In this document: positions 51,754 to 59,960 of the stretch, one piece after another | Layout of the letters: every line of letters starts with the position of its first letter | Position numbering within the stretch: position 1 is the first letter of the stretch | Origin: Taishania sp045629585 | GTDB taxonomy: Bacteria; Bacteroidota; Bacteroidia; Flavobacteriales_D; Crocinitomicaceae | Reading direction: 5' to 3' | DNA length: 64,000 nt | Assembly (NCBI GenBank): GCA_045629585.1 | Contig: JAZQRM010000001.1 | Location: 3,675 to 67,674, forward strand | Notes under the pieces: generated by a model | What the model saw: only the letters and a program-made list of their open reading frames with translations | Told to the model about the DNA's origin: nothing | Database searches by the model: none | Translations under genes and position numbers: made by a program

Positions 51754-53338
51754 GACAAAAAGAATTTTGGTGCCTTTTATCGTAGGTGCTGCCTTGGGTG
51801 TTGGACTCTTGTTTGGTTACAAGATTTCGCAGCCTAATGGAGTTGGTGTTTTTGCTGCAGGGTCTGAAAATAGTAAGTATCAAAAGTTAACGGATATATT
51901 GAATATCATAAACAATAAATACGTTGATACGGTTGATGCGGACAAACTTTTGGAGGAAACTATTTCTGAAATGTTACATCGTCTCGATCCACACTCTAAT
52001 TATATTCCAGCAGATGATCTTAAACTTGCGAAAGAACAAATTAACGGTGAGTTTTCAGGTATTGGTGTTCGATTCTTTATCTTGAGAGATACAATTTCAA
52101 TCACAAATGTAATTCCGGGTAGCCCATCTTATAAAGCAAATTTAAAATCTGGAGATAAAATTATTGAGATCGAAGGGAAGAAGGTTGCTGGTGTTGGCGT
52201 GAAGAATGAGGATGTGATGAAAAAGTTAAAAGGTCCGACTAATTCTACTGTGACGATAAAGGTTCTTAGAGGTAAGGAGATTGTGGAAACGACAATTACT
52301 CGTGGAGCAATACCAATTGAATCAGTTACCGCATCTTACATGTTTGATGATAAGACAGGGTTAATTAGAGTCGATCAATTCTCGATGACAACTGCAGAAG
52401 AGTTCAGGAAAGCCTTAGATGATTTGGAACGTAAAGGGATGAAGCAACTTATTTTAGATTTACGCTCTAATCCAGGAGGGGTTTTGCAAGCAGGTGTAGA
52501 AATGTTAGATGAATTTTTAGCTGATGGCAAAACGATTCTTACTACTAAAGGAACGAATGTAAAAGATCGTGTTTATAAAGCGACGAAATTTGGGAAATAT
52601 GAACATTTACCGGTTGTGGTTTTGATTAATGAAAGTTCTGCTTCAGCTAGTGAAATTGTTTCAGGTGCATTACAAGATAATGATCGAGCAACCATTGTAG
52701 GGCGTCGTTCTTTTGGTAAAGGTTTAGTTCAAGAAGATATGTTGCTTAAGGATGGTTCAAGTCTACGTCTGACTATCGCGCGCTATTACACGCCTACTGG
52801 ACGAAGTATACAAAAACCTTACGATGGTGATATTGAAGAGTACTATCATGAAAAAAACGATCGTTTTGAAAGTGGTGAATTGTATGCCCCAGATTCCTCT
52901 TTGATGGTTGATTCACTTAAATTCAAAACACCTAAAGGAAGGGTTGTTTATGGTGGAGGTGGTATTATGCCAGATGTATTTGTTGCCATAGATACAATCG
53001 GAAGCTCGTGGTATTTGACACAATTGAGATATATTGGAGTATTCCAAGCGTTTGCATTTGATTATGCGGCTGATAAATACCGTAAATGGAAGTCTCCTGA
53101 AGAATACGCAAAGACTTTTCAAGTGAGTAATCAGATGGTTGATGAATTTGTTAAATATGCAGCTAAAAATTATGGGGTAAAAATAGATCAACGCGGATTA
53201 AGTGTTTCTAAGGAAAGAATTCGTCTCTATTTAAAAGCAGAAATAGCACGTCAAATTTGGACTGAAACCGGTTATTTTATTGTAATCAATCAAGCAGATA
53301 AAGAAGTTAAAGAAGCCAGGAAGGCATTAAAATATTAA
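51743..53338 (+). CDS. S41-family C-terminal processing peptidase (CtpA/Prc-like)
   Basis: 531 residues. N-terminal membrane anchor/signal (RILVPFIVGAALGVGLLFGY), PDZ domain (about 90-180; GEFSGIGVRFF, IPGSPSYKANLKSGDKI), and protease core with catalytic Ser in NESSASASEIVSG (about 298) and Lys in GRRSFGKGLVQ (about 327). Periplasmic serine protease with Ser-Lys dyad that trims or degrades envelope proteins. The region after residue about 400 extends beyond the catalytic core. Overlaps the upstream deaminase gene by 11 bp. Confidence 0.95.
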   Translation: MENKTKRILVPFIVGAALGVGLLFGYKISQPNGVGVFAAGSENSKYQKLTDILNIINNKYVDTVDADKLLEETISEMLHRLDPHSNYIPADDLKLAKEQINGEFSGIGVRFFILRDTISITNVIPGSPSYKANLKSGDKIIEIEGKKVAGVGVKNEDVMKKLKGPTNSTVTIKVLRGKEIVETTITRGAIPIESVTASYMFDDKTGLIRVDQFSMTTAEEFRKALDDLERKGMKQLILDLRSNPGGVLQAGVEMLDEFLADGKTILTTKGTNVKDRVYKATKFGKYEHLPVVVLINESSASASEIVSGALQDNDRATIVGRRSFGKGLVQEDMLLKDGSSLRLTIARYYTPTGRSIQKPYDGDIEEYYHEKNDRFESGELYAPDSSLMVDSLKFKTPKGRVVYGGGGIMPDVFVAIDTIGSSWYLTQLRYIGVFQAFAFDYAADKYRKWKSPEEYAKTFQVSNQMVDEFVKYAAKNYGVKIDQRGLSVSKERIRLYLKAEIARQIWTETGYFIVINQADKEVKEARKALKY

Positions 53339-53340
53339 TA

Positions 53341-53655
53341 ATGATTGTTTATAACGTAACGATAAGTTTGGATAAATCCGTAGAAAAGGATTGGACAGAT
53401 TGGATGCGAACTGCGCATATTCCAGATGTCTTGAAGACGGAATGCTTTGTTGAATGTCGATTTATGCGCGTTCACGGAGAAGAAGAGGGCGGGGTGACTT
53501 ATGCATGCCAGTATGTGGCCAAAAGCCAAGATGATTATAACGTGTATCAGCAATTATTTGCACCTAAATTGCAGTATGAACACGCCACAAGGTATCAAGG
53601 GAAGTTTGCTGCATTTAGAACAGAATTAACAATTATAGAAGAATTTAAAGCATGA
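53341..53655 (+). CDS. DUF4286 family protein
   Basis: 104 residues; pattern of the family: MIVYNVTISLDKSVEKDWTDWM, HIPDVLKT, FVECRFMRV, TYACQYVAKSQDDYNVYQQ. The fold is probably a ferredoxin-like dimeric barrel. Function unknown; common in Bacteroidota next to ksgA/rsmA or S41 protease genes. It starts 2 bp after the protease stop and overlaps rsmA by 4 bp (ATGA). Confidence 0.9.
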   Translation: MIVYNVTISLDKSVEKDWTDWMRTAHIPDVLKTECFVECRFMRVHGEEEGGVTYACQYVAKSQDDYNVYQQLFAPKLQYEHATRYQGKFAAFRTELTIIEEFKA

Positions 53656-54431
53656 GCGTAAAACCAAAAAAACATCTTGGACAACATTTTTTAACAGATG
53701 AAAATATTTGTAAAAAAATTGCTCATTCATTTTCTGGTCATCAAGGATGTAATACAGTTTTGGAAATCGGTCCTGGAATGGGGGCGTTGACTAAATATCT
53801 TCTGGATATGCCCGACACAGATGTTCACGTGATGGAAATTGACACAGATTCTGTGGCGTATCTATCTCAGCATTATCCTAAGTTGGAAGGGAAGATTTAT
53901 GGAGTCGATTTTCTTAAATATGATTTACATTCCATTTTTGGAGACAAGTCGTTTTCTGTGGTTGGGAATTTTCCGTACAATATTTCTTCGCAAATTCTTT
54001 TTAAATGCTTGGATTATAGAAATCAGATACCTGAAATAATGGGAATGTTTCAGAAAGAAGTAGCGTTGAGAGTGGCTGAAAAACCGGGATCTAAGCAATA
54101 TGGTATTATCAGTGTTCTTTTACAAGCTTTTTATGATATTGAATATTGCTTTACTGTTGATGAGCACGTTTTTAATCCACCTCCAAAAGTTAAATCGGGC
54201 GTAATTCGTTGTACGCGGAATAAGCGGGAGACGCTTGGATGTGATGAAGCTTTGTTTATAAAAATTGTTAAAGCGACATTCAATCAACGCCGTAAGACGA
54301 TTCGTAATTCAATCAAAATGTTAGGTTTTTTAGTAAATGGGGATCATCCCTATTTCACGCTTCGACCTGAAGTTTTAAGTGTGGATCAATTTATTGAATT
54401 GACAAAATTTGTTGAAACCAATCGCGTATAA
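53652..54431 (+). CDS. rsmA: 16S rRNA (A1518/A1519-N6)-dimethyltransferase (KsgA)
   Basis: 259 residues; dimethylates two adjacent adenosines near the 3' end of 16S rRNA. KKHLGQHFLTDENICKKIA start, SAM motif I LEIGPGMGALTKYL, motif IV NFPYNISSQILFK, and FNPPPKVKSGVI. C-terminal helical domain complete. Last member of the deaminase-protease-DUF4286-rsmA series, with overlapping starts. Confidence 0.96.
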   Translation: MSVKPKKHLGQHFLTDENICKKIAHSFSGHQGCNTVLEIGPGMGALTKYLLDMPDTDVHVMEIDTDSVAYLSQHYPKLEGKIYGVDFLKYDLHSIFGDKSFSVVGNFPYNISSQILFKCLDYRNQIPEIMGMFQKEVALRVAEKPGSKQYGIISVLLQAFYDIEYCFTVDEHVFNPPPKVKSGVIRCTRNKRETLGCDEALFIKIVKATFNQRRKTIRNSIKMLGFLVNGDHPYFTLRPEVLSVDQFIELTKFVETNRV

Positions 54432-54513
54432 CAAAAAGTCACTTTTTTTAAGACTTTGTACTGTTATATGTGGTTTTTTTTTGTTTAATTTGCTGTTATA
54501 AAATCGATTTGTT

Positions 54514-54711
54514 ATGGTGTTATATGATTTTTTCTGGGGATTTGGTAGAACAATGGAGTCTTTGTTGTCAATTTTTGATGACCAGTATATCCTTACTTCT
54601 TTCTTCAATACAGGAGTTTTATTATTAGGATTCTTTGGTTTGTTTTACTGGTTGAGATTACAAGTTAAATTTAATCAAGCGGCTAAGGATAATCCAAATC
54701 AGATTAAGTAA
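54514..54711 (+). CDS. Small single-pass membrane protein (DUF6341-like, 65 aa)
   Basis: 65 residues with a short amphipathic N-terminus, a linker with DDQYILTSFFN, one strong membrane helix (TGVLLLGFFGLFYWLRL) and a charged, Asn-rich tail. Its layout matches small proteins of the DUF6341 type found across Flavobacteria, often near housekeeping genes. Coding potential is supported by a following terminator and by being the only frame in the gap between rsmA and ispD. Function unknown. Confidence 0.65.
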   Translation: MVLYDFFWGFGRTMESLLSIFDDQYILTSFFNTGVLLLGFFGLFYWLRLQVKFNQAAKDNPNQIK

Positions 54712-54719
54712 TATATTAG

Positions 54720-54745
54720 AAGGTTGTCTTAGACAGCCTTTTTTT
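54720..54745 (+). terminator. Terminator after the small membrane protein gene
   Basis: AAGGTTGTC (54720-54728), loop TTA, GACAGCCTT (54732-54740, one G-U), then T-run. It sits just 5 nt before ispD, so ispD must have a promoter in or beyond this region or depend on read-through. Confidence 0.75.
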
Positions 54746-54750
54746 ATGCC

Positions 54751-55404
54751 ATGAAAGTTAGTGTTATTATTACAGCAGGTGGGATCGGTAAACGAATGGG
54801 AGCTATTCAACCCAAACAGTTTTTGACTTTAAAAGACAAACCAATTCTGATCCATACGATAGAGCGGTTCAAAGCGACTTTACCAAATGCGGAATTCTTC
54901 TTGACATTGCCCCAAGATTATATCGAAGCTGGTAATCGTTTATTAGTGTTATTTGGCATTAACAATGTAACCGTTATTGCAGGAGGAAAGGAGCGCTTTG
55001 ATTCTATTAAAAATGCTCTATATTTCTGCACGGGTGAAGTAATTGCTGTTCATGACGGTGTGAGGCCATTTGTTTCTAGCGAATGTATTCTTAATTTGAT
55101 AGAGGTCGCATATACTACTAAAACGGCAGTTCCATTTTTGGTCATTAATGATTCTATGCGACAATTAAGCGGTGACGAAAGTTATATTGTTCCTCGAGAT
55201 AACTATGTTACTGTTCAAACTCCCCAGTGCTTTGAAAGCGATTTACTAAAACAAGCATACGCCAATCCATATTCAGTGAATTATACGGATGATGCGTCAG
55301 TTGTTGAGGCTTTTGGGTATCCTATTACATTGGTTGCGGGAAATGTAGAAAATATCAAAATTACAACTCCCTTTGATTTAAAGATTGCTGAATTATTTGT
55401 CTAA
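54751..55404 (+). CDS. ispD: 2-C-methyl-D-erythritol 4-phosphate cytidylyltransferase
   Basis: 217 residues; CTP + MEP to CDP-ME in the non-mevalonate isoprenoid pathway. Nucleotide loop ITAGGIGKRMGAIQPKQFL, AGGKERFDSIKNAL, VHDGVRPFVS, QTPQCFESDLL and TDDASVVEAFG. Complete. Starts only 5 nt after a terminator hairpin. Its 3' end overlaps the convergent gatC by 12 bp without a terminator between them. Confidence 0.96.
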   Translation: MKVSVIITAGGIGKRMGAIQPKQFLTLKDKPILIHTIERFKATLPNAEFFLTLPQDYIEAGNRLLVLFGINNVTVIAGGKERFDSIKNALYFCTGEVIAVHDGVRPFVSSECILNLIEVAYTTKTAVPFLVINDSMRQLSGDESYIVPRDNYVTVQTPQCFESDLLKQAYANPYSVNYTDDASVVEAFGYPITLVAGNVENIKITTPFDLKIAELFV

Positions 55405-55683
55405 TACTTTTGGTATACGGAAGTAATCAGAATCCTTTTTGGGAGCATTTTTCAAGGCTTCTTCGTGTGAAATGGTGATAGCTGGTATATCTTCTCGTAA
55501 ACGATTGATTTCATCACTCATAAATACAAGAGGTTCTACATTAGCAGTTTCTACTTCTTGTAATTTTTCCATGAAATTAATGATGTTGTTTAAATCTTGT
55601 GCAATAGCCATTTTAGCTTCACCTTCAAATTCCAAACGCGCCAAGTGCGCAATGTGATCCATCAATTCTTCGTTAATATTCAT
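55393..55683 (-). CDS. gatC: Aspartyl/glutamyl-tRNA(Asn/Gln) amidotransferase subunit C
   Basis: 96 residues: HIAHLARLEFEGEAKMAIAQDLNNIINFMEKLQEV, NVEPLVFM, LREDIP and the C-terminal SDYFRIPKVLD are the GatC signature. It stabilises the GatCAB complex that converts Glu-tRNA(Gln) or Asp-tRNA(Asn). gatA and gatB are not in this window. Own -7 element at 55703; tail-to-tail overlap with ispD. Confidence 0.95.
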   Translation of the reverse strand: MNINEELMDHIAHLARLEFEGEAKMAIAQDLNNIINFMEKLQEVETANVEPLVFMSDEINRLREDIPAITISHEEALKNAPKKDSDYFRIPKVLDK

Positions 55684-55702
55684 AGCTTTTTATTTCTTAC
55701 TG

Positions 55703-55710
55703 CAAAATTA
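55703..55710 (-). promoter_or_regulatory. gatC promoter -7 element
   Basis: Minus-strand TAATTTTG, exact consensus, 19 nt before the ATG at 55683, at the 3' end of the acyltransferase gene. Confidence 0.5.
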
Positions 55711-56469
55711 CAATTTTTCGGTGGTAATCCCCATCAATTCTAAATGTATTTGCGCATGACATTTATTTTTCAACTCTAAAAGTGTTGATTGCTTTATCTC
55801 TTCAATAGGTATTGGAGGGTGTATTGTGATTTGTATGTTCCCTGGATATGCGGATGAGGTGAGTGTTATAGGTTCATCCAAATGGATATAGTTGTTTTTA
55901 AATGTTATTGGTAAAACTGGTGCTTCAATAGTTTTAGCTAATTGAAATGCCCCATTTTTGAAAGGCGCTAAATGCGGTTTTTGTGTATCGTCAATTCCTC
56001 CTTCTGGAAATATGACAATCGACCAACCTTTTTGTATTTTTTCTCCCGCTATTATTATTGATTTAGCGGCTTTTATTCGATTTCCGCGAAAAACAGGAAT
56101 ATGGTAATTTTTAAAGTAATGTTTGATAATCGGATAGGATAATATTTCCGCTTTGCCGAGGAATACATGTTTGTTATTAGAAAATATTTTGGGGAGTAAG
56201 AAGATGTCTAAAAATGAACTGTGATTTCCAATAATAACATAAGCTGTATTGGGATCAATGTTTTTTTTCCCTTTAATCCTTAATCTCCATCCGGATAAAA
56301 AACAAAATATGTTGGACCATAAAACAAATACACGATGAGCAATCGGGTGTAAGTCTTCTCTTTTAAGGCAATAAATAAGAATAGGTTGAAAGAGAAGTGC
56401 AAATGTCAAGAAAATGACAGCAATGTAGATCTTGTAAGGTATTTGCCATATAAGATGTAGTTTTCTCAT
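55708..56469 (-). CDS. 1-acyl-sn-glycerol-3-phosphate acyltransferase (PlsC-like)
   Basis: 253 residues. N-terminal membrane segment (YKIYIAVIFLTFALLFQPILIYCL), HX4D catalytic motif NHSSFLDI (about 77), substrate motif VFRGNR, FPEGG (about 150) and a C-terminal VLPITFKN strand. Acylates lysophosphatidic acid to phosphatidic acid at the inner membrane. It belongs to the PlsC family; ornithine-lipid acyltransferases share these motifs and cannot be fully excluded. A -7 element ends 4 nt before its ATG. Confidence 0.92.
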   Translation of the reverse strand: MRKLHLIWQIPYKIYIAVIFLTFALLFQPILIYCLKREDLHPIAHRVFVLWSNIFCFLSGWRLRIKGKKNIDPNTAYVIIGNHSSFLDIFLLPKIFSNNKHVFLGKAEILSYPIIKHYFKNYHIPVFRGNRIKAAKSIIIAGEKIQKGWSIVIFPEGGIDDTQKPHLAPFKNGAFQLAKTIEAPVLPITFKNNYIHLDEPITLTSSAYPGNIQITIHPPIPIEEIKQSTLLELKNKCHAQIHLELMGITTEKL

Positions 56470-56473
56470 GTAT

Positions 56474-56481
56474 CAAAGATA
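56474..56481 (-). promoter_or_regulatory. Acyltransferase promoter -7 element; predicts leaderless mRNA
   Basis: Minus-strand TATCTTTG, exact consensus, 4 nt from the ATG at 56469. Confidence 0.55.
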
Positions 56482-56543
56482 GAAAAAGGAATTTCTATTT
56501 CAGATAAAAGATTAATTGAATTCCTATAGTTCTTGTTATTACG

Positions 56544-56551
56544 TACCTTTG
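56544..56551 (+). promoter_or_regulatory. trpS promoter -7 element
   Basis: TACCTTTG, exact consensus, 22 nt upstream of ATG 56574. Confidence 0.55.
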
Positions 56552-56573
56552 TATTTATAAGTTTAAAGTAATC

Positions 56574-57542
56574 ATGGCAAGAATATTAACAGGCACACAA
56601 AGTACAGGTACACCCCATTTGGGAAATATTTTAGGGGCAATTCAACCAGCTATTGAACTAGCAAATAGTCCAGAAAATGATTCTTATTTGTTTATTGCTG
56701 ATTTGCATTCATTTACTCAAATTCGCGATAAAGAGGAATTAGCATTTAACACGAAGTCTACAGCAGCTGCATGGCTTGCTTTAGGTGTTGATACGGAACG
56801 CACCGTTTTTTATAGACAAAGTAGAATCCCCGAGGTGACTGAGTTGATGTGGTATTTGTTGTGCTTATTTCCTTTTTCTCGTCTAAGTTTAGCTCACGGA
56901 TTTAAAGATAAAGCGGATCGTTTAAATGATGTTAATGGTGGATTGTTTACCTATCCAATGTTAATGGCAGCAGATATTTTAATTTATGATGCTAATAAAG
57001 TGCCGGTTGGTAAGGATCAAGAACAACATCTAGAGTTTACACGTGACGTAGCTAATCGTTTTCATGCTCAATATGGAGAAACTTTCGTTATTCCTGAAGG
57101 AATGGTCAATGAGGATACACGGATTGTGCCAGGAACAGATGGAGAGAAGATGAGTAAATCTCGTAATAACTACATTAATATTTTTCAAGACGACAAGCCA
57201 TTACGAAAACAGATTATGGGAATTCAGACTGATAGCAAGGAGTTAGAAGATCCTAAAGATCCTGAAACATGTAATGTGTTTGCCTTATATCGTTTGGTAG
57301 CTAATGAGGAGCAAATTGAAACGATGCGTGCCAATTATATCAATGGAGGTTTTGGTTATGGACATGCAAAACAGGCTCTTTATGAAGTGATTTGTGAAAA
57401 ATTTCATTTTGCAAGAGAACGTTATGCTTATTTAATGGCTAACGAGCAGGAGATTGAAGCTGCTTTAGAGGCTGGTGAGAGGAAAGCACGTGCGTACGCC
57501 AAAGATGTTTTGGAACGTGTTCGTCAAAAAATTGGTTATTAA
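56574..57542 (+). CDS. trpS: Tryptophanyl-tRNA synthetase
   Basis: 322 residues, class I synthetase. HIGH-type motif in TGTPHLGNILGAI, DLHSFTQIRD, ADILIYDANKVPVGKDQEQHLE, and KMSKS in GEKMSKSRNN. Length is normal. Single gene with own promoter; the peptide-binding lipoprotein gene follows after 41 bp and may be read through. Confidence 0.97.
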   Translation: MARILTGTQSTGTPHLGNILGAIQPAIELANSPENDSYLFIADLHSFTQIRDKEELAFNTKSTAAAWLALGVDTERTVFYRQSRIPEVTELMWYLLCLFPFSRLSLAHGFKDKADRLNDVNGGLFTYPMLMAADILIYDANKVPVGKDQEQHLEFTRDVANRFHAQYGETFVIPEGMVNEDTRIVPGTDGEKMSKSRNNYINIFQDDKPLRKQIMGIQTDSKELEDPKDPETCNVFALYRLVANEEQIETMRANYINGGFGYGHAKQALYEVICEKFHFARERYAYLMANEQEIEAALEAGERKARAYAKDVLERVRQKIGY

Positions 57543-57583
57543 TTAAAGTTAATTTTTATCTTTAGGAAGTTAACTAAAGCTAA

Positions 57584-59278
57584 ATGAAAACATTAACACA
57601 TCATTTATTAATTCTGTATTTCTTGACTTGTCTTACTGGGTGTTCTTCCAATAGAGATAAAGACAAAGAGGTTGAATTAATTGCTGGTGGTAAGACATAT
57701 GGAGGGAAGGTTAGATTTGTTTCTGATGAAGCAATATCTAATCTCTTTCCCTTAGGTGCCGAGGATAAATATTCTATGCGCATTTCCTCTCAAATATTTG
57801 AAGGACTTCTAAAAATGGATGGTACTACACTTGAGGTTGTACCTGCTATTGCAGAAAAATTTGTTGTAAATGCCGAAGGAGATGTTTATACCTTCAAGAT
57901 TCGTAAGGGTGTAGTATTTCACAAAGACGAATGCTTTAAAGGAGGTACAAGGGAGGTAACTCCACAAGACGTAAAATTCGTGTTAGATTATGCCTGTTCG
58001 GGTAGTGATTTAGTTATCCCAGATTTTAATTTCATAAATGCCATTCGTGGTGGTAAGGAGTATTTTTATGCTAAGGAAAAACCGGTTAGCGGAGTGGAAG
58101 GTATAGTCATTAGGGGGGATAAAATTGAAGTCCATTTAACACAACCTATTGTAGGTTTTGAGAATACATTTACAAAATCTAACTTAAAATTATTCCCTAA
58201 AGAAGCTTTAGATTTTTATGGGAAAGATATTGTGCATCACCCTGTAGGTACTGGTCCGTTTGCATTATCCGAGTGGACTGAATCCAAAGTCTTATTAAAT
58301 CGGAATCCTAGTTATTGGAAAAAAGATTTAGAAGGTAACAGATTACCTTATTTAGAGCAGTTGGAGATGTTATTAATGCGTGATAAAAAAGCAGAAATAT
58401 TAGCATTTCGCAATAAAGAGATTGACCTTTTTTTTGAGGTTACCGTTGATGAAATAGATCATTTATTGGGTACTTTACAAGAGGCCAAAGAAGGTAAAAA
58501 TATCAAACATAGAATCGAGTCTGCCGCAGTTTTAGGAGTTGAGTATATTGGGTTTAATACTTCCGTTTCACCTTTTAACAATCGTTTTGTTCGTGAAGCA
58601 TTTGCCCAAAGTATTGATTACGATCAATTGATCGATGGTTTTTTAAATGGTGATGGAGTAGTGCCTGAAAATGGTTTTGTTCCGTATTTGCCAGATTACG
58701 AGAATCGTTGTTTGTTACCTTCCAAGAATTTAATGCTTGCAAGAGATTTATTACGTAAGGCTGGTTATAATAGTACTAAGCCTTTCCCTGTTATTGATTT
58801 ATATTTTACGGGTGAACACGGTGGGAAGAATTATAAGATTGCCGAGTGTCTGAAGAAACAATTAAAGGATGCGCTGGGGGTGACTATCAACTTGAAGATA
58901 GTTACTTATCAAGAACGGATCGAAGCCATAGCTAATAATACAGCAAAGATGTGGAAAGCAGGTTGGATATCGGAAACAGGAAATCCAATTGAGTTTTTGT
59001 CAAACTTTAGTTCAAATGGATATAGCAAAAATGATTTTGGGTACACGAATGCTATTTTTGATTATTATTATACAGAAGCGATCGGAGAATTAGACGGTTT
59101 TAAGCGGAGAGAATGGATTAGGAAGGCACAAGATGAGATTGTTAAAGATGCTGTTGTGATTCCTCTTATTTATGATAACATGATTGTTATGTATAATGTT
59201 CGTTTACGTGGCTTAACAGCAAGCCAGTTTGATATGATTGATTTTACAGAGGTTTTTATTAAAGATCCTAGAGATTAA
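57584..59278 (+). CDS. ABC-transporter solute-binding lipoprotein, family 5 (peptide/oligopeptide-type)
   Basis: 564 residues. Lipoprotein signal MKTLTHHLLILYFLTCLTGC with lipobox LTGC. The body fits SBP_bac_5: SAEAISNLFPLG-like start, SSQIFEGLLKMDGTTLEVVPAIAEKF, KGVVFHKD, HHPVGTGPFALSEW, RNPSYWKKD, NTSVSPFNNRFVREAFAQSIDY, and a C-terminal KAQDEIVKDAVVIPLIYDN. It binds peptides or related solutes in the periplasm. No permease or ATPase genes are adjacent, which is unusual for a dedicated transporter. Overlaps convergent recO by 4 bp. Confidence 0.92.
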   Translation: MKTLTHHLLILYFLTCLTGCSSNRDKDKEVELIAGGKTYGGKVRFVSDEAISNLFPLGAEDKYSMRISSQIFEGLLKMDGTTLEVVPAIAEKFVVNAEGDVYTFKIRKGVVFHKDECFKGGTREVTPQDVKFVLDYACSGSDLVIPDFNFINAIRGGKEYFYAKEKPVSGVEGIVIRGDKIEVHLTQPIVGFENTFTKSNLKLFPKEALDFYGKDIVHHPVGTGPFALSEWTESKVLLNRNPSYWKKDLEGNRLPYLEQLEMLLMRDKKAEILAFRNKEIDLFFEVTVDEIDHLLGTLQEAKEGKNIKHRIESAAVLGVEYIGFNTSVSPFNNRFVREAFAQSIDYDQLIDGFLNGDGVVPENGFVPYLPDYENRCLLPSKNLMLARDLLRKAGYNSTKPFPVIDLYFTGEHGGKNYKIAECLKKQLKDALGVTINLKIVTYQERIEAIANNTAKMWKAGWISETGNPIEFLSNFSSNGYSKNDFGYTNAIFDYYYTEAIGELDGFKRREWIRKAQDEIVKDAVVIPLIYDNMIVMYNVRLRGLTASQFDMIDFTEVFIKDPRD

Positions 59279-59958
59279 TCATACAATACTGTTGTCACGA
59301 TTTCCAACGTTTGATTTACGTTAAACTTAGGGATGTGAATCGTGCAGTAGTCAATGAGTATTTGCAGTATCTTTTGCTTAGAAGATAAAGTAAAATTAAA
59401 TCCTTGGAATAGGTTATATAGCGTGACGCAATCTTCCCCGTAGATACAATAGCTATCTAATTTTTCATGTTTTAGAAATTCTCCGTTTCTAATGTCAAAT
59501 GTTTTTGGCTCTTCTTGTATATCTGGTGTATATCCAAGTTCAATTATCAACTGCGTTAGAAATAATATGGGATAAATTGATATTTGGTCAGTATCATTTA
59601 GCGTGCGAACCCATTTTGATAAGAAGTTGTAGAGTTCAATATCTTCCTCTTCTGTTTGTATACAGTTAGACATCACATCTGCGACAAAGAACGTAATTAG
59701 TGATTTTAGCGGTGATTTTGACAGGTCATTTGTATATCCAAGTGACGAACAGTCGCTTAATATTGCGAGTTGAGAATCGGATCTTTGGTAGACATTAAAT
59801 TCACAAATGTTAAGCGGATATAAAGCGGTTGTTTTTTTCTTTGAGCCTTTATATAAGTATGTTTTTATCCCTTTGGTTTTGGTGTAAAAAGTAACGATTT
59901 GTGAAGTTTCTGAATAGTTTATTCTTTTTAAAAGGATTCCTTCTTCCGTAAAATTCAT
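59275..59958 (-). CDS. recO: DNA repair protein RecO
   Basis: 227 residues; loads RecA onto SSB-coated DNA with RecR. N-terminal OB-fold (EGILLKRINYSETSQIVTFYTKTKGIKTYLYKG) and a helical C-terminal domain. The zinc cysteines of some RecO are not evident. It follows porZ by 2 bp in the same direction, so it is the distal gene of that unit. Confidence 0.92.
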   Translation of the reverse strand: MNFTEEGILLKRINYSETSQIVTFYTKTKGIKTYLYKGSKKKTTALYPLNICEFNVYQRSDSQLAILSDCSSLGYTNDLSKSPLKSLITFFVADVMSNCIQTEEEDIELYNFLSKWVRTLNDTDQISIYPILFLTQLIIELGYTPDIQEEPKTFDIRNGEFLKHEKLDSYCIYGEDCVTLYNLFQGFNFTLSSKQKILQILIDYCTIHIPKFNVNQTLEIVTTVLYD

Positions 59959-59960
59959 TT

